Below are positions 1 through 8,714 of a stretch of DNA of 41,313 nucleotides, in pieces. The position numbers and the translations under genes were made by a program. The notes beneath the pieces were generated by a model, which saw nothing but the letters and a program-made list of their open reading frames with translations, did no database searches and had not been told where the DNA came from. Source of the stretch: JBDHXE01 sp035445085 (GTDB taxonomy: Bacteria; Bacteroidota; Ignavibacteria; Kapaibacteriales; UBA2268); the NCBI GenBank assembly GCA_035445085.1, contig DAOMQA010000023.1, positions 1-41,313 on the forward strand, written 5' to 3'. Each line of letters opens with the position of its first letter. The stretch's first letter is position 1.

Positions 1-295
1 AATTAAGTATTTTTTATGTAAGTACCAAATTATTTATTAGATTTTTGAAAAATAATTTTTAAGCCTTTATTATTAAGTGCGCTTGCAATATAAGTTGAGG
101 CTATAATTACCTCGCAGCTCTTCTTGTAAAATTCGTTATTTGCTATTATGAACATAAAATGTACACGTGTTTGTTCTGTTTAATTAATTGATTTATTTTA
201 TGCTACAACTATTGATTAATCTTTATATAAAAAATTAAATTATTATATTTGTAGCCTTAAAATTGATTTTTTTTAACAAAATACAGTAGAATTTT
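1..295. other. non-coding leader region before yebC
   Basis: I see no convincing coding sequence on either strand in this AT-rich stretch. The only signal is a candidate promoter: TATATTTG at 244-251 fits the Bacteroidota -7 consensus TAnnTTTG, with a weak TTTA at 222-225 (spacer 18) in place of the usual TTTG. Transcription would then start about 40 bases before yebC. A short GAGG/CCTC inverted repeat near 95-115 is too small to interpret. Confidence 0.4.
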
Positions 296-1045
296 ATGTC
301 AGGTCATAGTAAATGGGCAAATATTAAGCATAGAAAGGGAAGGCAAGATGCAATACGTGGCAAAGTCTTTACTAGATTAGCAAAAGAAATAACGATTTCA
401 GCAAAAGAAGGCGGTGGCGATCAGAGCGCTAACCCACGGTTGAGATTAGCGATTACTAATGCGCGTGCGGTAAATATGCCAAATGATAATATTAGTAGAG
501 CAATCAAAAAAGGCACTGGCGAGCTTGAAGGTGTAAATTATATAGAATTAACTTATGAAGGCTATGCACCTGCGGGCGTTGCAGTAATAATTGAAACTGT
601 TACTGATAATAAGAACAGAACAGTTTCAGACGTAAGAGCGATTTTTGGTAAGCAAGGAGGTAATCTTGGCGAGACTAATTCGGTTGCTTGGAATTTTGAA
701 AGAAAAGGCGTTATAGGAATTAAAACTAACGGCAAAAGTGAAGATGAATTAATGGAAGCTGTCTTTGAATCTGGAGCAGAAGATTTAGAATTTGATGACG
801 ATGAATCACGAGTAATCTGTAATATGTCAGACTTTAATAGTGTTTTTAAATACTTTGAAGATAATAAATTTACTTTAAGCGAAAGCAAATTAGAATATAT
901 AGCACAAAATATTACAAAAATTACAAATCTTGATGATGCAAAAAAAGTACTTAAATGTATAGATGCCTTTGAAGACAATGATGATGTACAAAACGTATTC
1001 CATAATATGGAACTTGATGAAGCAATTGCTGAACAGTTAGATTAA
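296..1045 (+). CDS. yebC: YebC/PmpR (TACO1) family protein
   Basis: This is a 249-residue cytoplasmic protein of the YebC/PmpR/TACO1 family. The family was long annotated as transcriptional regulators; some members have been linked to translation of difficult stretches such as polyproline. The diagnostic N-terminus MSGHSKWANIKHRKGRQD is present, followed by the typical KEGGGD and NMPNDNI..AIKKGTG segments, and the length matches the family. The start gives the canonical MSGHSKW, so it is secure even though no strong Shine-Dalgarno sequence precedes it. ruvC begins one base after the stop codon, the classic yebC-ruvC order, so the two are very likely co-transcribed. Confidence 0.96.
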   Translation: MSGHSKWANIKHRKGRQDAIRGKVFTRLAKEITISAKEGGGDQSANPRLRLAITNARAVNMPNDNISRAIKKGTGELEGVNYIELTYEGYAPAGVAVIIETVTDNKNRTVSDVRAIFGKQGGNLGETNSVAWNFERKGVIGIKTNGKSEDELMEAVFESGAEDLEFDDDESRVICNMSDFNSVFKYFEDNKFTLSESKLEYIAQNITKITNLDDAKKVLKCIDAFEDNDDVQNVFHNMELDEAIAEQLD

Positions 1046-1046
1046 T

Positions 1047-1589
1047 ATGATTATTTTAGGTATAGACCCGGGCTCTATTATTTGCGGCTATGGTGTTATC
1101 GAATCAGAGTCCGGTAAAATATCATTGATTGAGTATGGCGTCATTAAAGCAAAAAAGAAGGAAGAAAATTTTCCCTTGCGACTAAAAGAAATATTTGAAA
1201 GATTGCAATCGGTAATAGACAGAACCTTGCCAGATGAAACAGCGATTGAATCTCCATTTTATTCCAAAAACGCACAGACTTTAATCAAACTTTCCCAGGC
1301 AAGAGCCGTTGCAATGTTAGCATCTACTTTAAAGCAAATCCCCATCATTGAATATTCTCCAAAGGAAATTAAAAAAGCTGTAACAGGCAATGGTAATGCA
1401 GGCAAAGTTCAAGTTCAGTATATGGTAAAAAAAATGTTGAATATACATGAGACGAATGAGTTTTATGACTCTACTGACGCTTTAGCTACAGCAATTTGCC
1501 ACACATCCCGAAGAAATGTATCAAATTCTACAATTAAATCATGGAAGGATTTTATTGAAAGTAATCCACAAAAAATCTTCCGCAGCTAA
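1047..1589 (+). CDS. ruvC: Holliday junction resolvase RuvC
   Basis: RuvC is the dimeric endonuclease that cuts Holliday junctions after RuvAB branch migration. The 180 residues have the expected length and all four acidic catalytic residues: D7 in GIDPGS, E68 in AIESPF, and D141 and D144 in DSTDAL. The KxxVTGxGxAxKxQV segment (about 110-124) is also conserved. The gene follows yebC after a single base, which points to translational coupling. Its stop codon overlaps by 4 bases the stop of the convergent helicase gene on the other strand, so no terminator can lie between them. ruvA and ruvB are not in the window. Confidence 0.97.
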   Translation: MIILGIDPGSIICGYGVIESESGKISLIEYGVIKAKKKEENFPLRLKEIFERLQSVIDRTLPDETAIESPFYSKNAQTLIKLSQARAVAMLASTLKQIPIIEYSPKEIKKAVTGNGNAGKVQVQYMVKKMLNIHETNEFYDSTDALATAICHTSRRNVSNSTIKSWKDFIESNPQKIFRS

Positions 1590-4500
1590 TCCATAATATC
1601 TACCATATCTATATAAGAGCCTTTTAATTTGCAATAATCAATAAATTTATTATAATCGGAATTGCTACTTAAAATATTAGCATTGCCTAACATAACTATA
1701 TGCTCTTTAGCGCGTGTTAAAGCAACATTTAATTTTCTATCAATATCCATTCTTTCACTGTACGATGTAGCTCTCTCTAATAAAACTGTCGAATTAACAG
1801 CCATAGATATAATAATAATATCCCTTTGACTACCTTGGTAGCACTCTACTGTGTCTACTGTAATATATTTTCGTAAATTAACCTCTAAATTATTATAAAT
1901 ATTATTACATTGCAATTTAAACGGACTAATAACCCCAAGAGTTGTAGTATTATTAATCTCTACTTTTTGATGAACAATATTAATGATTTTAATAGCTAAA
2001 TCTGCTTCACTATCATTTTTTTTGTTTTCTAACTCGATTGGGCAATCAATAAATGTTACGCGATATTTAGATAACAATCTCTCTAATAATTGTTTAGAGT
2101 TATGCTTAAACAAGCTTTGTTGCCTACGTTGCCTTTCATACATTACATTAAGCTGCCCCTTGTAGTAATTATTATTTGGAAACTCCATAATTTCTGCGTG
2201 CATCCTTGCCTGATCAACTAAAGTACCAAATGACTCTATACATTGTCTTTCCCTTAACAATAGTATCATTCGTTCAAAATAAGAATTTTTTAAATTATAT
2301 ATTCCAATTGATTGTAGTTCTTCATCATTAATACAGCCTGCATTGTCATCTTGTAAAGTTACTGCTGGTAGTTGGCATTCGTCCCCTATCATTATAAATT
2401 TTTGAACTCGGCTAATGATTCCAATAATTTGAGTCTCTAAAATTTGAGCTGCTTCATCAATAATAGCAATATCAAATTGTTTCAGACTAAATATCTCACT
2501 ATTAGTATATAATGATGAAGTAGTTGATATTATTATTTTGCAATTATCTATCTTATTGGATAATTCTCTTATTTGCATTTGCTTGGAAAGCTCTGACACT
2601 AGTATGCTATCAGACGCAGAATTAGTAAGCATACCAATTCTCATAATATTGTCTTTATTAATGAGCTTAGTAATTGATAAATATATTTCTTCTACAGCTC
2701 TATTAGTATAAGCACAAACAAGAATTGTATTATTAGTATTCTCGAAGTAGTATTTTACTAAAGACGATAGCATATATGAAGTTTTGCCCGTACCGGGAGG
2801 TCCTTGAATAAAGAAATAATTTTTGCTATTTATTGCTTGCTTAAAGACTTTTAATTGTCTCTCATTTAAATTAAATTCCTTGATTGATAAAGACAAATCA
2901 GGAGAGCTGTCTGCAAGTTCTTGCTCATTTATATTGTTATTTTTTTCTTGACTTGTAATGCCCAACAGAATATTTTGCTTTGCTTTGTCGCACTTTAGTA
3001 ATTCAAAGATAGAATTATATTGATTCTTTGTATTATTATCCGAGCTATCTAACTCTATATTCCAATAATCATTTAAAAGAAAGCGACTTTTATTTATCTT
3101 TTTATTTCTAAGGCTTATATAAATATGTTGGCTATCAATCTCTTTAATATATCCCTTATAGATACAATTCTTTGTTGCTAATTGATTATTGTTAGGATAA
3201 AGAATAACTAAATCTCCTTTTTTAAAAATAGCACTATGATAATCTTCTACAAGATTATATACTATATGTGTATTATCTAAATTTGATTCTATCACATCGA
3301 ACTTTAAATTCTTTAATACTAATTTGTTCTTTTCCTTTTCATCTATGTTATCAAGCCATAAGGCTGCAAAGCCATTTTTACTTATATTTATTTCCTTAGA
3401 AATAAAGTTGGAGCATTGCAAGAACCATTTTTTTACAATATCATCAGTACTAGAGTATGATTTCATAAAATCTTCTACATCTGCCTTTGCGAATCTTCCA
3501 ATAGTACTTTGCTTGTTATTGGCAATAATATTTTCAAGAGTTTGAATTATTTTAAAATCTCCAGAATTAATTTTCATTTCTAATGTAACAAGAAGATTTC
3601 TTTGTACAAGAAAATTCATCTGTACCAAATTATCAATTGTTACGTTTCTAATAGGAGACCTTATATCAGAAGAATAAAGCAAACAAGTAATGCATCTATC
3701 TGAATCGAAAGCGTAAGCTAACAACAGATTATACCCAGCAATTTGAAATAAATGCTCACCCCATACCCCAGCCTTTATTTTCTGCTTTCCCATTACTACT
3801 AAATAATCTTTATCTGGCGCCTTACCTGTTTTTAATTCAATAATTATATTTTTATTTTCATTTTCATCAGTATTTTCAATAAGCAGGTCAAGCCTACCTT
3901 GTATACCAAAATCTGGAGCAATAAATGTTGCTTCAGTAGAATAATCGCCTTTTTCTAATTTAGAAATAGTTTGCAGTATATTATTATAATATATCTGTAT
4001 TTTAGTGCTAAACTCTTTATAACGAAAATTGTCATTCTTAATAAGTAGTAAGAAAGACATGAGCCTGTTCTTTACTGAACTTTCAAGTAATTCCATAAAT
4101 GGAATGCTACTATCAACAAGAAGCTCATCAAACATATTGTTTACTATATTACCTACAAGAAGAGCTTCGGAATTATTATTTTTTGAAATATATCTATTTA
4201 CAAAATAATGAAGAAAACCATTTTCTTCGGAGAATCGCGACACATCTGTTATATCAATTAGATAATCGGGCTCTACAACTAAGTACGCAAATTTATCACA
4301 AACTACAACTATTTCATCATCTTGGTTAATAATTTCAACCTTAAATAGATTTAATCGTAAATTGGGAGACAATAAAGGCGCTAATCTGACCCAATCATCT
4401 TTTAATTTCAGCTCAAATTCTCCAAAATAACTATCAATAGCAATAATCCTTCTATCATTATTTATTTTTTCATTTGATGTTATTATTGATAATAATAAGT

Positions 4501-4933
4501 CCTCCCGCTTAGCAGGCATTTGAGATATTTTATGGGAAAAATCATTTATAATTTCTAATGTATCTTGTTCGATATCGCTGTTTAGAACCTTTGATACCAA
4601 TGCTAATGCAATATGGTAGTATTCATTTACAGTGCTTTCAGGAATTTCACTTGTACTATCAGCTCTCAGATTTTTATTTTGCCAATACAGCATCCTCAAA
4701 AATTGCAAGTATACTTTATCTATTCCAAATTTCTTAAAAATATATAGAAATATAGAATATACCGAGGTATTATCTATACCATTTGCATAAATAATCTTAT
4801 GAAAAAACGATTCTACAATCTTATAAAATAGATTAATTTTTTCAAAATTTGCAATAGTGCTATCGTAGAATACTTCTTTGAGAGTAGCTATAACATCAAT
4901 ATCAACATCATTATCATTATTTATATCAGGCAT
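1586..4933 (-). CDS. fused PD-(D/E)XK nuclease and superfamily 1 (Dna2/Upf1-like) helicase
   Basis: This 1115-residue protein joins a RecB/Cas4-type nuclease to a 5'-3' SF1B-like helicase, a Dna2-like architecture. The nuclease core is visible as GRLD (D349), IIELKTGK (E366, K368) and a HLFQIAGY helix (Q397, Y401). The helicase has Walker A GPPGTGKT (711-718), Walker B DEAA (826-829), motif III GDECQLP (850-856), motif V with YQGSQRD (1032-1038) and motif VI NVALTRA (1069-1075). Residues 1-330 have no recognisable domain. A clear four-cysteine Fe-S cluster like that of eukaryotic Dna2 is not evident. The start codon overlaps the recJ stop as TAATG, so it is translationally coupled to recJ. 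End resection or replication-fork processing is the likely role, but the exact substrate is inference. Confidence 0.88.
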   Translation of the reverse strand: MPDINNDNDVDIDVIATLKEVFYDSTIANFEKINLFYKIVESFFHKIIYANGIDNTSVYSIFLYIFKKFGIDKVYLQFLRMLYWQNKNLRADSTSEIPESTVNEYYHIALALVSKVLNSDIEQDTLEIINDFSHKISQMPAKREDLLLSIITSNEKINNDRRIIAIDSYFGEFELKLKDDWVRLAPLLSPNLRLNLFKVEIINQDDEIVVVCDKFAYLVVEPDYLIDITDVSRFSEENGFLHYFVNRYISKNNNSEALLVGNIVNNMFDELLVDSSIPFMELLESSVKNRLMSFLLLIKNDNFRYKEFSTKIQIYYNNILQTISKLEKGDYSTEATFIAPDFGIQGRLDLLIENTDENENKNIIIELKTGKAPDKDYLVVMGKQKIKAGVWGEHLFQIAGYNLLLAYAFDSDRCITCLLYSSDIRSPIRNVTIDNLVQMNFLVQRNLLVTLEMKINSGDFKIIQTLENIIANNKQSTIGRFAKADVEDFMKSYSSTDDIVKKWFLQCSNFISKEINISKNGFAALWLDNIDEKEKNKLVLKNLKFDVIESNLDNTHIVYNLVEDYHSAIFKKGDLVILYPNNNQLATKNCIYKGYIKEIDSQHIYISLRNKKINKSRFLLNDYWNIELDSSDNNTKNQYNSIFELLKCDKAKQNILLGITSQEKNNNINEQELADSSPDLSLSIKEFNLNERQLKVFKQAINSKNYFFIQGPPGTGKTSYMLSSLVKYYFENTNNTILVCAYTNRAVEEIYLSITKLINKDNIMRIGMLTNSASDSILVSELSKQMQIRELSNKIDNCKIIISTTSSLYTNSEIFSLKQFDIAIIDEAAQILETQIIGIISRVQKFIMIGDECQLPAVTLQDDNAGCINDEELQSIGIYNLKNSYFERMILLLRERQCIESFGTLVDQARMHAEIMEFPNNNYYKGQLNVMYERQRRQQSLFKHNSKQLLERLLSKYRVTFIDCPIELENKKNDSEADLAIKIINIVHQKVEINNTTTLGVISPFKLQCNNIYNNLEVNLRKYITVDTVECYQGSQRDIIIISMAVNSTVLLERATSYSERMDIDRKLNVALTRAKEHIVMLGNANILSSNSDYNKFIDYCKLKGSYIDMVDIMD

Positions 4934-6636
4934 TAGTGCTTATCTGGCTTAATATCTCTAATAAATAATTGTGGTGATTTATGATTGTTATAATTAGACA
5001 TTTCTAAATTATATAGGATTGAAAATGGTTTGCCATTAGTGCAAAAGTGTGCTTTATCTGCTAAATTAATACCTAAGGCATCGATAACAAAATTATTTTG
5101 TATAGCTCTAAATCTAATATTATTATTACCAATCATTTTTATTCCATTAACTGATTTCACGCCTTTAGAATAGAATACAGGCTTATTATTTGCAAAACCG
5201 TGCGGAGCAAATTTATTTAATGTACTCAAGAATTGTGGCGATAAGTCGTTCAAACGAAGTTCAGCATCAACAACTATTTCCGGTTTTAACAGTTCGGCTG
5301 GAATATTTTCGCGAGCAATAATTTCAAATCTTCTTCTAAATTCATCAATATTTTCGACCTTTAAAGATAAGCCCGCAGCGTGCTTGTGCCCGCCAAATTC
5401 TAATAGTAAGTCCTCACATTGTTTTAGTGCTGTATGAATATCAAAATCACTTATTGAACGGGCAGAACCTTTAGCTATGCCATCAATATTAGTAAGCAGC
5501 ACGCTTGGTAAATTATATCTATCGACTAATCTTGACGCCACTATACCAATTACACCCGCATGCCAATTAGCACCATAGACTACTAAGCAGTGAGGTTTTG
5601 ACTTTTTAATAAAATCATCTGCTATAGGAATTGCTTCTTCAAATGTTTTCTGGTCAAAGACACGCCTTTTTCTGTTCTCATCTTCGAGGACTTGGGCAAT
5701 TCTAAATGCAGAATTTTCATCGTTTTGTAGCATCATTTCTACAGAACGTTTAGCATCTCCTAAGCGTCCCGCCGCATTTATTAATGGAGCTACAGCATAA
5801 ACAATATTAGAAGCAGTTATGTCGCCTAATTTAAGTCCTGTGCAATGAATAAGCCCGTGCAATCCTGGCCTAGGATTTTCATTTAATAATTTCAGTCCAA
5901 AATGAACAAGGATACGATTTTCGCCAACTAAAGGCACCATATCAGCAGCTGATGAGATTGCTACAAAATCAAGATATTCATATGCTTTGTGTTGTATATT
6001 TAATTTTTGTGTTATTGCTTGAATCAGTTTGAAAGTTACGCCACACGCAGCCAATGGCTTAAAGGGATAATGGCAATTTGGTTTGAATGGGTCTAAAATT
6101 GCGTATGCTTGTGGCATTGTAGGTCCGGGTTCATGATGGTCGCATACTATTGTATCAAGACCTAATTCCTTAGCATAATCTAATTGCTCATAGGAAGTAA
6201 TACCAACATCAACAGTTAGTAGAATTTTGGCACCTTTATCGTAACCAAACTTTATGCTTTTCTTGGATAAGCCATAACCATCTTCAAATCTATCAGGAAT
6301 ATAATATTCTATATTTCCGCCAATTTCTTTAATAAATCGACAGATCATAGAAGTACTCGCTGTACCATCCACATCATAGTCACCATGAACCCAAATAAGT
6401 TCTTGATTTCTAATAGCTCTAATTATCCTATCAACTGCTATCCCCATATGGTCCATCAGGTATGGGTCATGCAAATCATCTAATGACGGTTTAAAGTATT
6501 GTGCAACGTCATGGATATTAGTATATCCCCTAACAGCTAATACAAAAGCTAAACTCTTAGATATTTTTAGTGATTTTGCTAATTCTTGGACAGTCGCTTC
6601 ATCATTATAATTCCTAAAACTCCAACGATAATTCAA
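4933..6636 (-). CDS. recJ: single-stranded-DNA-specific 5'-3' exonuclease RecJ
   Basis: RecJ degrades single-stranded DNA 5' to 3' in RecF-pathway recombination, base excision and mismatch repair. The 567 residues match the family. DHH-phosphoesterase motifs are present: HGDYDVDG (84-91), TVDVG with D143, and DHH at 166-168. INAAGRLG (286-293) and the DHHA1 motif GGHKHAAG (415-422) follow. A promoter with perfect Bacteroidota consensus lies just upstream. The stop codon overlaps the start of the nuclease-helicase gene by one base, so the operon encodes two single-strand-directed nucleases. recF and recO lie about 26 kb away in the same window. Confidence 0.97.
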   Translation of the reverse strand: MNYRWSFRNYNDEATVQELAKSLKISKSLAFVLAVRGYTNIHDVAQYFKPSLDDLHDPYLMDHMGIAVDRIIRAIRNQELIWVHGDYDVDGTASTSMICRFIKEIGGNIEYYIPDRFEDGYGLSKKSIKFGYDKGAKILLTVDVGITSYEQLDYAKELGLDTIVCDHHEPGPTMPQAYAILDPFKPNCHYPFKPLAACGVTFKLIQAITQKLNIQHKAYEYLDFVAISSAADMVPLVGENRILVHFGLKLLNENPRPGLHGLIHCTGLKLGDITASNIVYAVAPLINAAGRLGDAKRSVEMMLQNDENSAFRIAQVLEDENRKRRVFDQKTFEEAIPIADDFIKKSKPHCLVVYGANWHAGVIGIVASRLVDRYNLPSVLLTNIDGIAKGSARSISDFDIHTALKQCEDLLLEFGGHKHAAGLSLKVENIDEFRRRFEIIARENIPAELLKPEIVVDAELRLNDLSPQFLSTLNKFAPHGFANNKPVFYSKGVKSVNGIKMIGNNNIRFRAIQNNFVIDALGINLADKAHFCTNGKPFSILYNLEMSNYNNHKSPQLFIRDIKPDKH

Positions 6637-6666
6637 AATTATTCAAATGTTATTTAATATTTTCAA

Positions 6667-6698
6667 CAAATATATGGTATTTTTTTATTACTTTCAAA
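6667..6698 (-). promoter_or_regulatory. Bacteroidota-type promoter of recJ-helicase operon
   Basis: On the minus strand the sequence reads TTTG, 20 bases, TATATTTG, an exact match to the TTTG-N19-21-TAnnTTTG form used by the Bacteroidota primary sigma factor. It ends 30 bases before the recJ start codon, giving a short leader. The match in both boxes and spacing makes a chance hit unlikely even in AT-rich DNA, but activity is inferred. Confidence 0.7.
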
Positions 6699-6750
6699 TA
6701 AAGTGTGTAACTTTTTTCACAATATTTAATTTTTTTTACATTTTCCCTTT

Positions 6751-7794
6751 ATGAGTAAGAAAATATCAGATTTTGAATCAGCCCAAAAGCGTGAAAAGCT
6801 AAAAATTTCGACAAAAAGCAAGTTAGTACGCAATGTAACAAGTAAAAATACCTTTTTGCTGCGGGGACGAGTAATATCTATTATCGGCAAATCTGTTATA
6901 GTAGAATTAGAGGATAATCAGCAGACTATATATACTTGTGTAGTTTCTGGGCGAATAAATTCGCCTCATAAGAAATCAACTTTAATTTGTGTTGGCGATT
7001 ATGTACGTTTTATGGAAGATGAAGCAAACGATTCCCAATTATCTGGGAGAATAGTAGAAGTTGAAGAAAGACTAAAAAAATTCTCTAGGAGAACGCCAGG
7101 TAAGAGTTATGGTGAGCATGTAATTGCTTCGAATATTGATTATGTAATTTTTTTCTTTTCTGTATTCGACCCAGAATATAATAAAAGATTAATTGATAGG
7201 ATGTTGATTGGAGCGGAGATTGGTTTAGTTAAGCCTATTTTATGTATTAATAAGATTGATTTAGCCGAAGGTACGAAAGAAATAAAAGTAGACTTAAAAG
7301 CATATACTGATTTAGGAATACCTATTTTCCTTATATCGGTGGAAGGAAAGAAGGGTATAAAAAAGCTTACAGACTATATCTTGAACTCAACCACCTTAGT
7401 ATTTGGACCTTCTGGGGTTGGCAAGTCAAGTTTTATTAATTTATTACTTAAAGATGAAGTACAGAAAGTAAATGAGATAAGTGAAAAAACGGGCAAAGGC
7501 TTACATACTACAAGTTTTGTTAAATTATTGCATTACAAGCAAAATACAATTATTATTGATTCACCTGGAATTAGGGAATTTGGATTATGGGATATGGATA
7601 GACAAAATTTATCTTTCCATTTTCATGATTTTGATAAATTTTATTTAGATTGTAAGTTTTTACCATGTACTCATATTCATGAACCCAGTTGCGCTGTAAA
7701 GCAAGCAGTTGAACAAGGCTTAGTTGATTATGATAGGTATCAAAGCTATATTAATATCTTTGATACCATAGATGACGATATAGATTTTGTCTAA
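6751..7794 (+). CDS. rsgA: ribosome small subunit-dependent GTPase A
   Basis: RsgA (YjeQ) is a circularly permuted GTPase that checks late maturation of the 30S subunit. The order of motifs shows the permutation: NKID (G4, 167-170) comes before the P-loop GPSGVGKS (219-226) and DSPG (G3, 270-273). An OB-fold domain occupies about residues 35-110. The C-terminal zinc-binding domain has C301, C306, H308 and C314 with the family's CX4CXHX5C spacing. A lysine-rich N-terminal extension of about 30 residues precedes the OB fold. The gene is transcribed divergently from recJ across a 114-base gap; no strong Shine-Dalgarno sequence is seen. Confidence 0.96.
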   Translation: MSKKISDFESAQKREKLKISTKSKLVRNVTSKNTFLLRGRVISIIGKSVIVELEDNQQTIYTCVVSGRINSPHKKSTLICVGDYVRFMEDEANDSQLSGRIVEVEERLKKFSRRTPGKSYGEHVIASNIDYVIFFFSVFDPEYNKRLIDRMLIGAEIGLVKPILCINKIDLAEGTKEIKVDLKAYTDLGIPIFLISVEGKKGIKKLTDYILNSTTLVFGPSGVGKSSFINLLLKDEVQKVNEISEKTGKGLHTTSFVKLLHYKQNTIIIDSPGIREFGLWDMDRQNLSFHFHDFDKFYLDCKFLPCTHIHEPSCAVKQAVEQGLVDYDRYQSYINIFDTIDDDIDFV

Positions 7795-7851
7795 AATAAT
7801 GCTATTGATTATGAAGTTTAGCATAAGCGTGGCAATATCATTCTTTGAATG

Positions 7852-7871
7852 TTCATTCTATATAGAATGAA
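7852..7871. repeat. 20-bp perfect palindrome
   Basis: TTCATTCTATATAGAATGAA is its own reverse complement. It lies 57 bases after rsgA and about 80 bases before the YD-repeat lipoprotein gene. The full dyad symmetry suggests a binding site for a dimeric regulator, or a weak AT-rich hairpin at the end of the rsgA transcript. No T-run follows directly. Confidence 0.55.
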
Positions 7872-7890
7872 TTACCTTGTATAAAAAGTA

Positions 7891-7932
7891 TATAAAAAAT
7901 GAAAAATATTTTTGTTTTTTTCATTTTTTATA
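7891..7932. repeat. 16-bp perfect inverted repeat (AT-rich hairpin, possible terminator)
   Basis: The arms 7891-7906 and 7917-7932 are perfect reverse complements around a 10-base loop. The stem contains only two G:C pairs. The plus-strand right arm is T-rich, so it could act as a weak bidirectional terminator after rsgA. The loop overlaps TATTTTTG (7907-7914), which fits the -7 promoter consensus for the gene starting at 7953, so a regulatory role is also possible. Confidence 0.45.
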
Positions 7933-7952
7933 CGTAATATTGCTAGGGATAT

Positions 7953-8714
7953 ATGTGTATAAATGAAAGATTTGTGAATAATATACGAATAATATTACTT
8001 TTAGTTTCAATTGTAGCTCTGAATGCTTGTCAGGAGCTTGTGTCTCCAGATTTGCAAGAAAAAAGCAATATAGTAAAAACAGAAACGAAATGGAGCGTTA
8101 GTTTAACGTCTAATAGTAAATTATTTAAATCTCACTATATAGAATACGATAAAAAGAGTAAAATTCTCTTAAATGAAGAGTATAATACATTGGGACTACT
8201 TTACTCACGCTCATTATATACACACGGCTCTAATGCAAGTACAGAGAACTTACAAGTATTTAATGAACAAGGTAATATTATTAATCAACAGACAATTATA
8301 TATGACTATGATGCTGGTGGTAGAATAATAAAAAAAATTCTTTACAATGATAAAGGTGTCATTATTTCTACTTCTAACTTTGCTTATGATTTTAACGGCA
8401 ATATAATCAGTAAGATAGAAAATAATCCTCTAAGCGGTAAATTAACAACAGATTTTTCGTATGCTTATAACACCTCTGGTAATTTAATTGAACGAGTTAC
8501 TTTGTCTGAAGGCACTACCAAATCGCGAGATTCTTTAGTTTATAGCCCAAGTAACAAAGCACTTACAATCTATTCTTTTAATAGTTCAAATACTATTATT
8601 AGCTATGAAGTATTTAATTATAATATTGATGGTTTAGTAATTGAGCAATTAAAATACAACCAGTCTAATGTTCTTACTCAAAAATTTATTTACGAATATA
8701 CATTTTATAATTAA
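7953..8714 (+). CDS. putative lipoprotein with YD/RHS-like repeats
   Basis: This 253-residue protein has a signal sequence with a lipobox (ALNAC, lipidated Cys26), so it should be exported and anchored to a membrane. Behind it are degenerate YD-type repeats of the form Y-D/N-x-x-G-N/R-I/L-I, for example YDYDAGGRIIKK, YDFNGNIISK and YNTSGNLIER (about residues 110-190). Such repeats form beta-stranded modules in surface and wall-associated proteins. A GGGAT stretch lies 7 bases before the start. The gene is convergent with the permease gene and their stop codons overlap by 4 bases. Its specific function is unknown. Confidence 0.75.
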   Translation: MCINERFVNNIRIILLLVSIVALNACQELVSPDLQEKSNIVKTETKWSVSLTSNSKLFKSHYIEYDKKSKILLNEEYNTLGLLYSRSLYTHGSNASTENLQVFNEQGNIINQQTIIYDYDAGGRIIKKILYNDKGVIISTSNFAYDFNGNIISKIENNPLSGKLTTDFSYAYNTSGNLIERVTLSEGTTKSRDSLVYSPSNKALTIYSFNSSNTIISYEVFNYNIDGLVIEQLKYNQSNVLTQKFIYEYTFYN

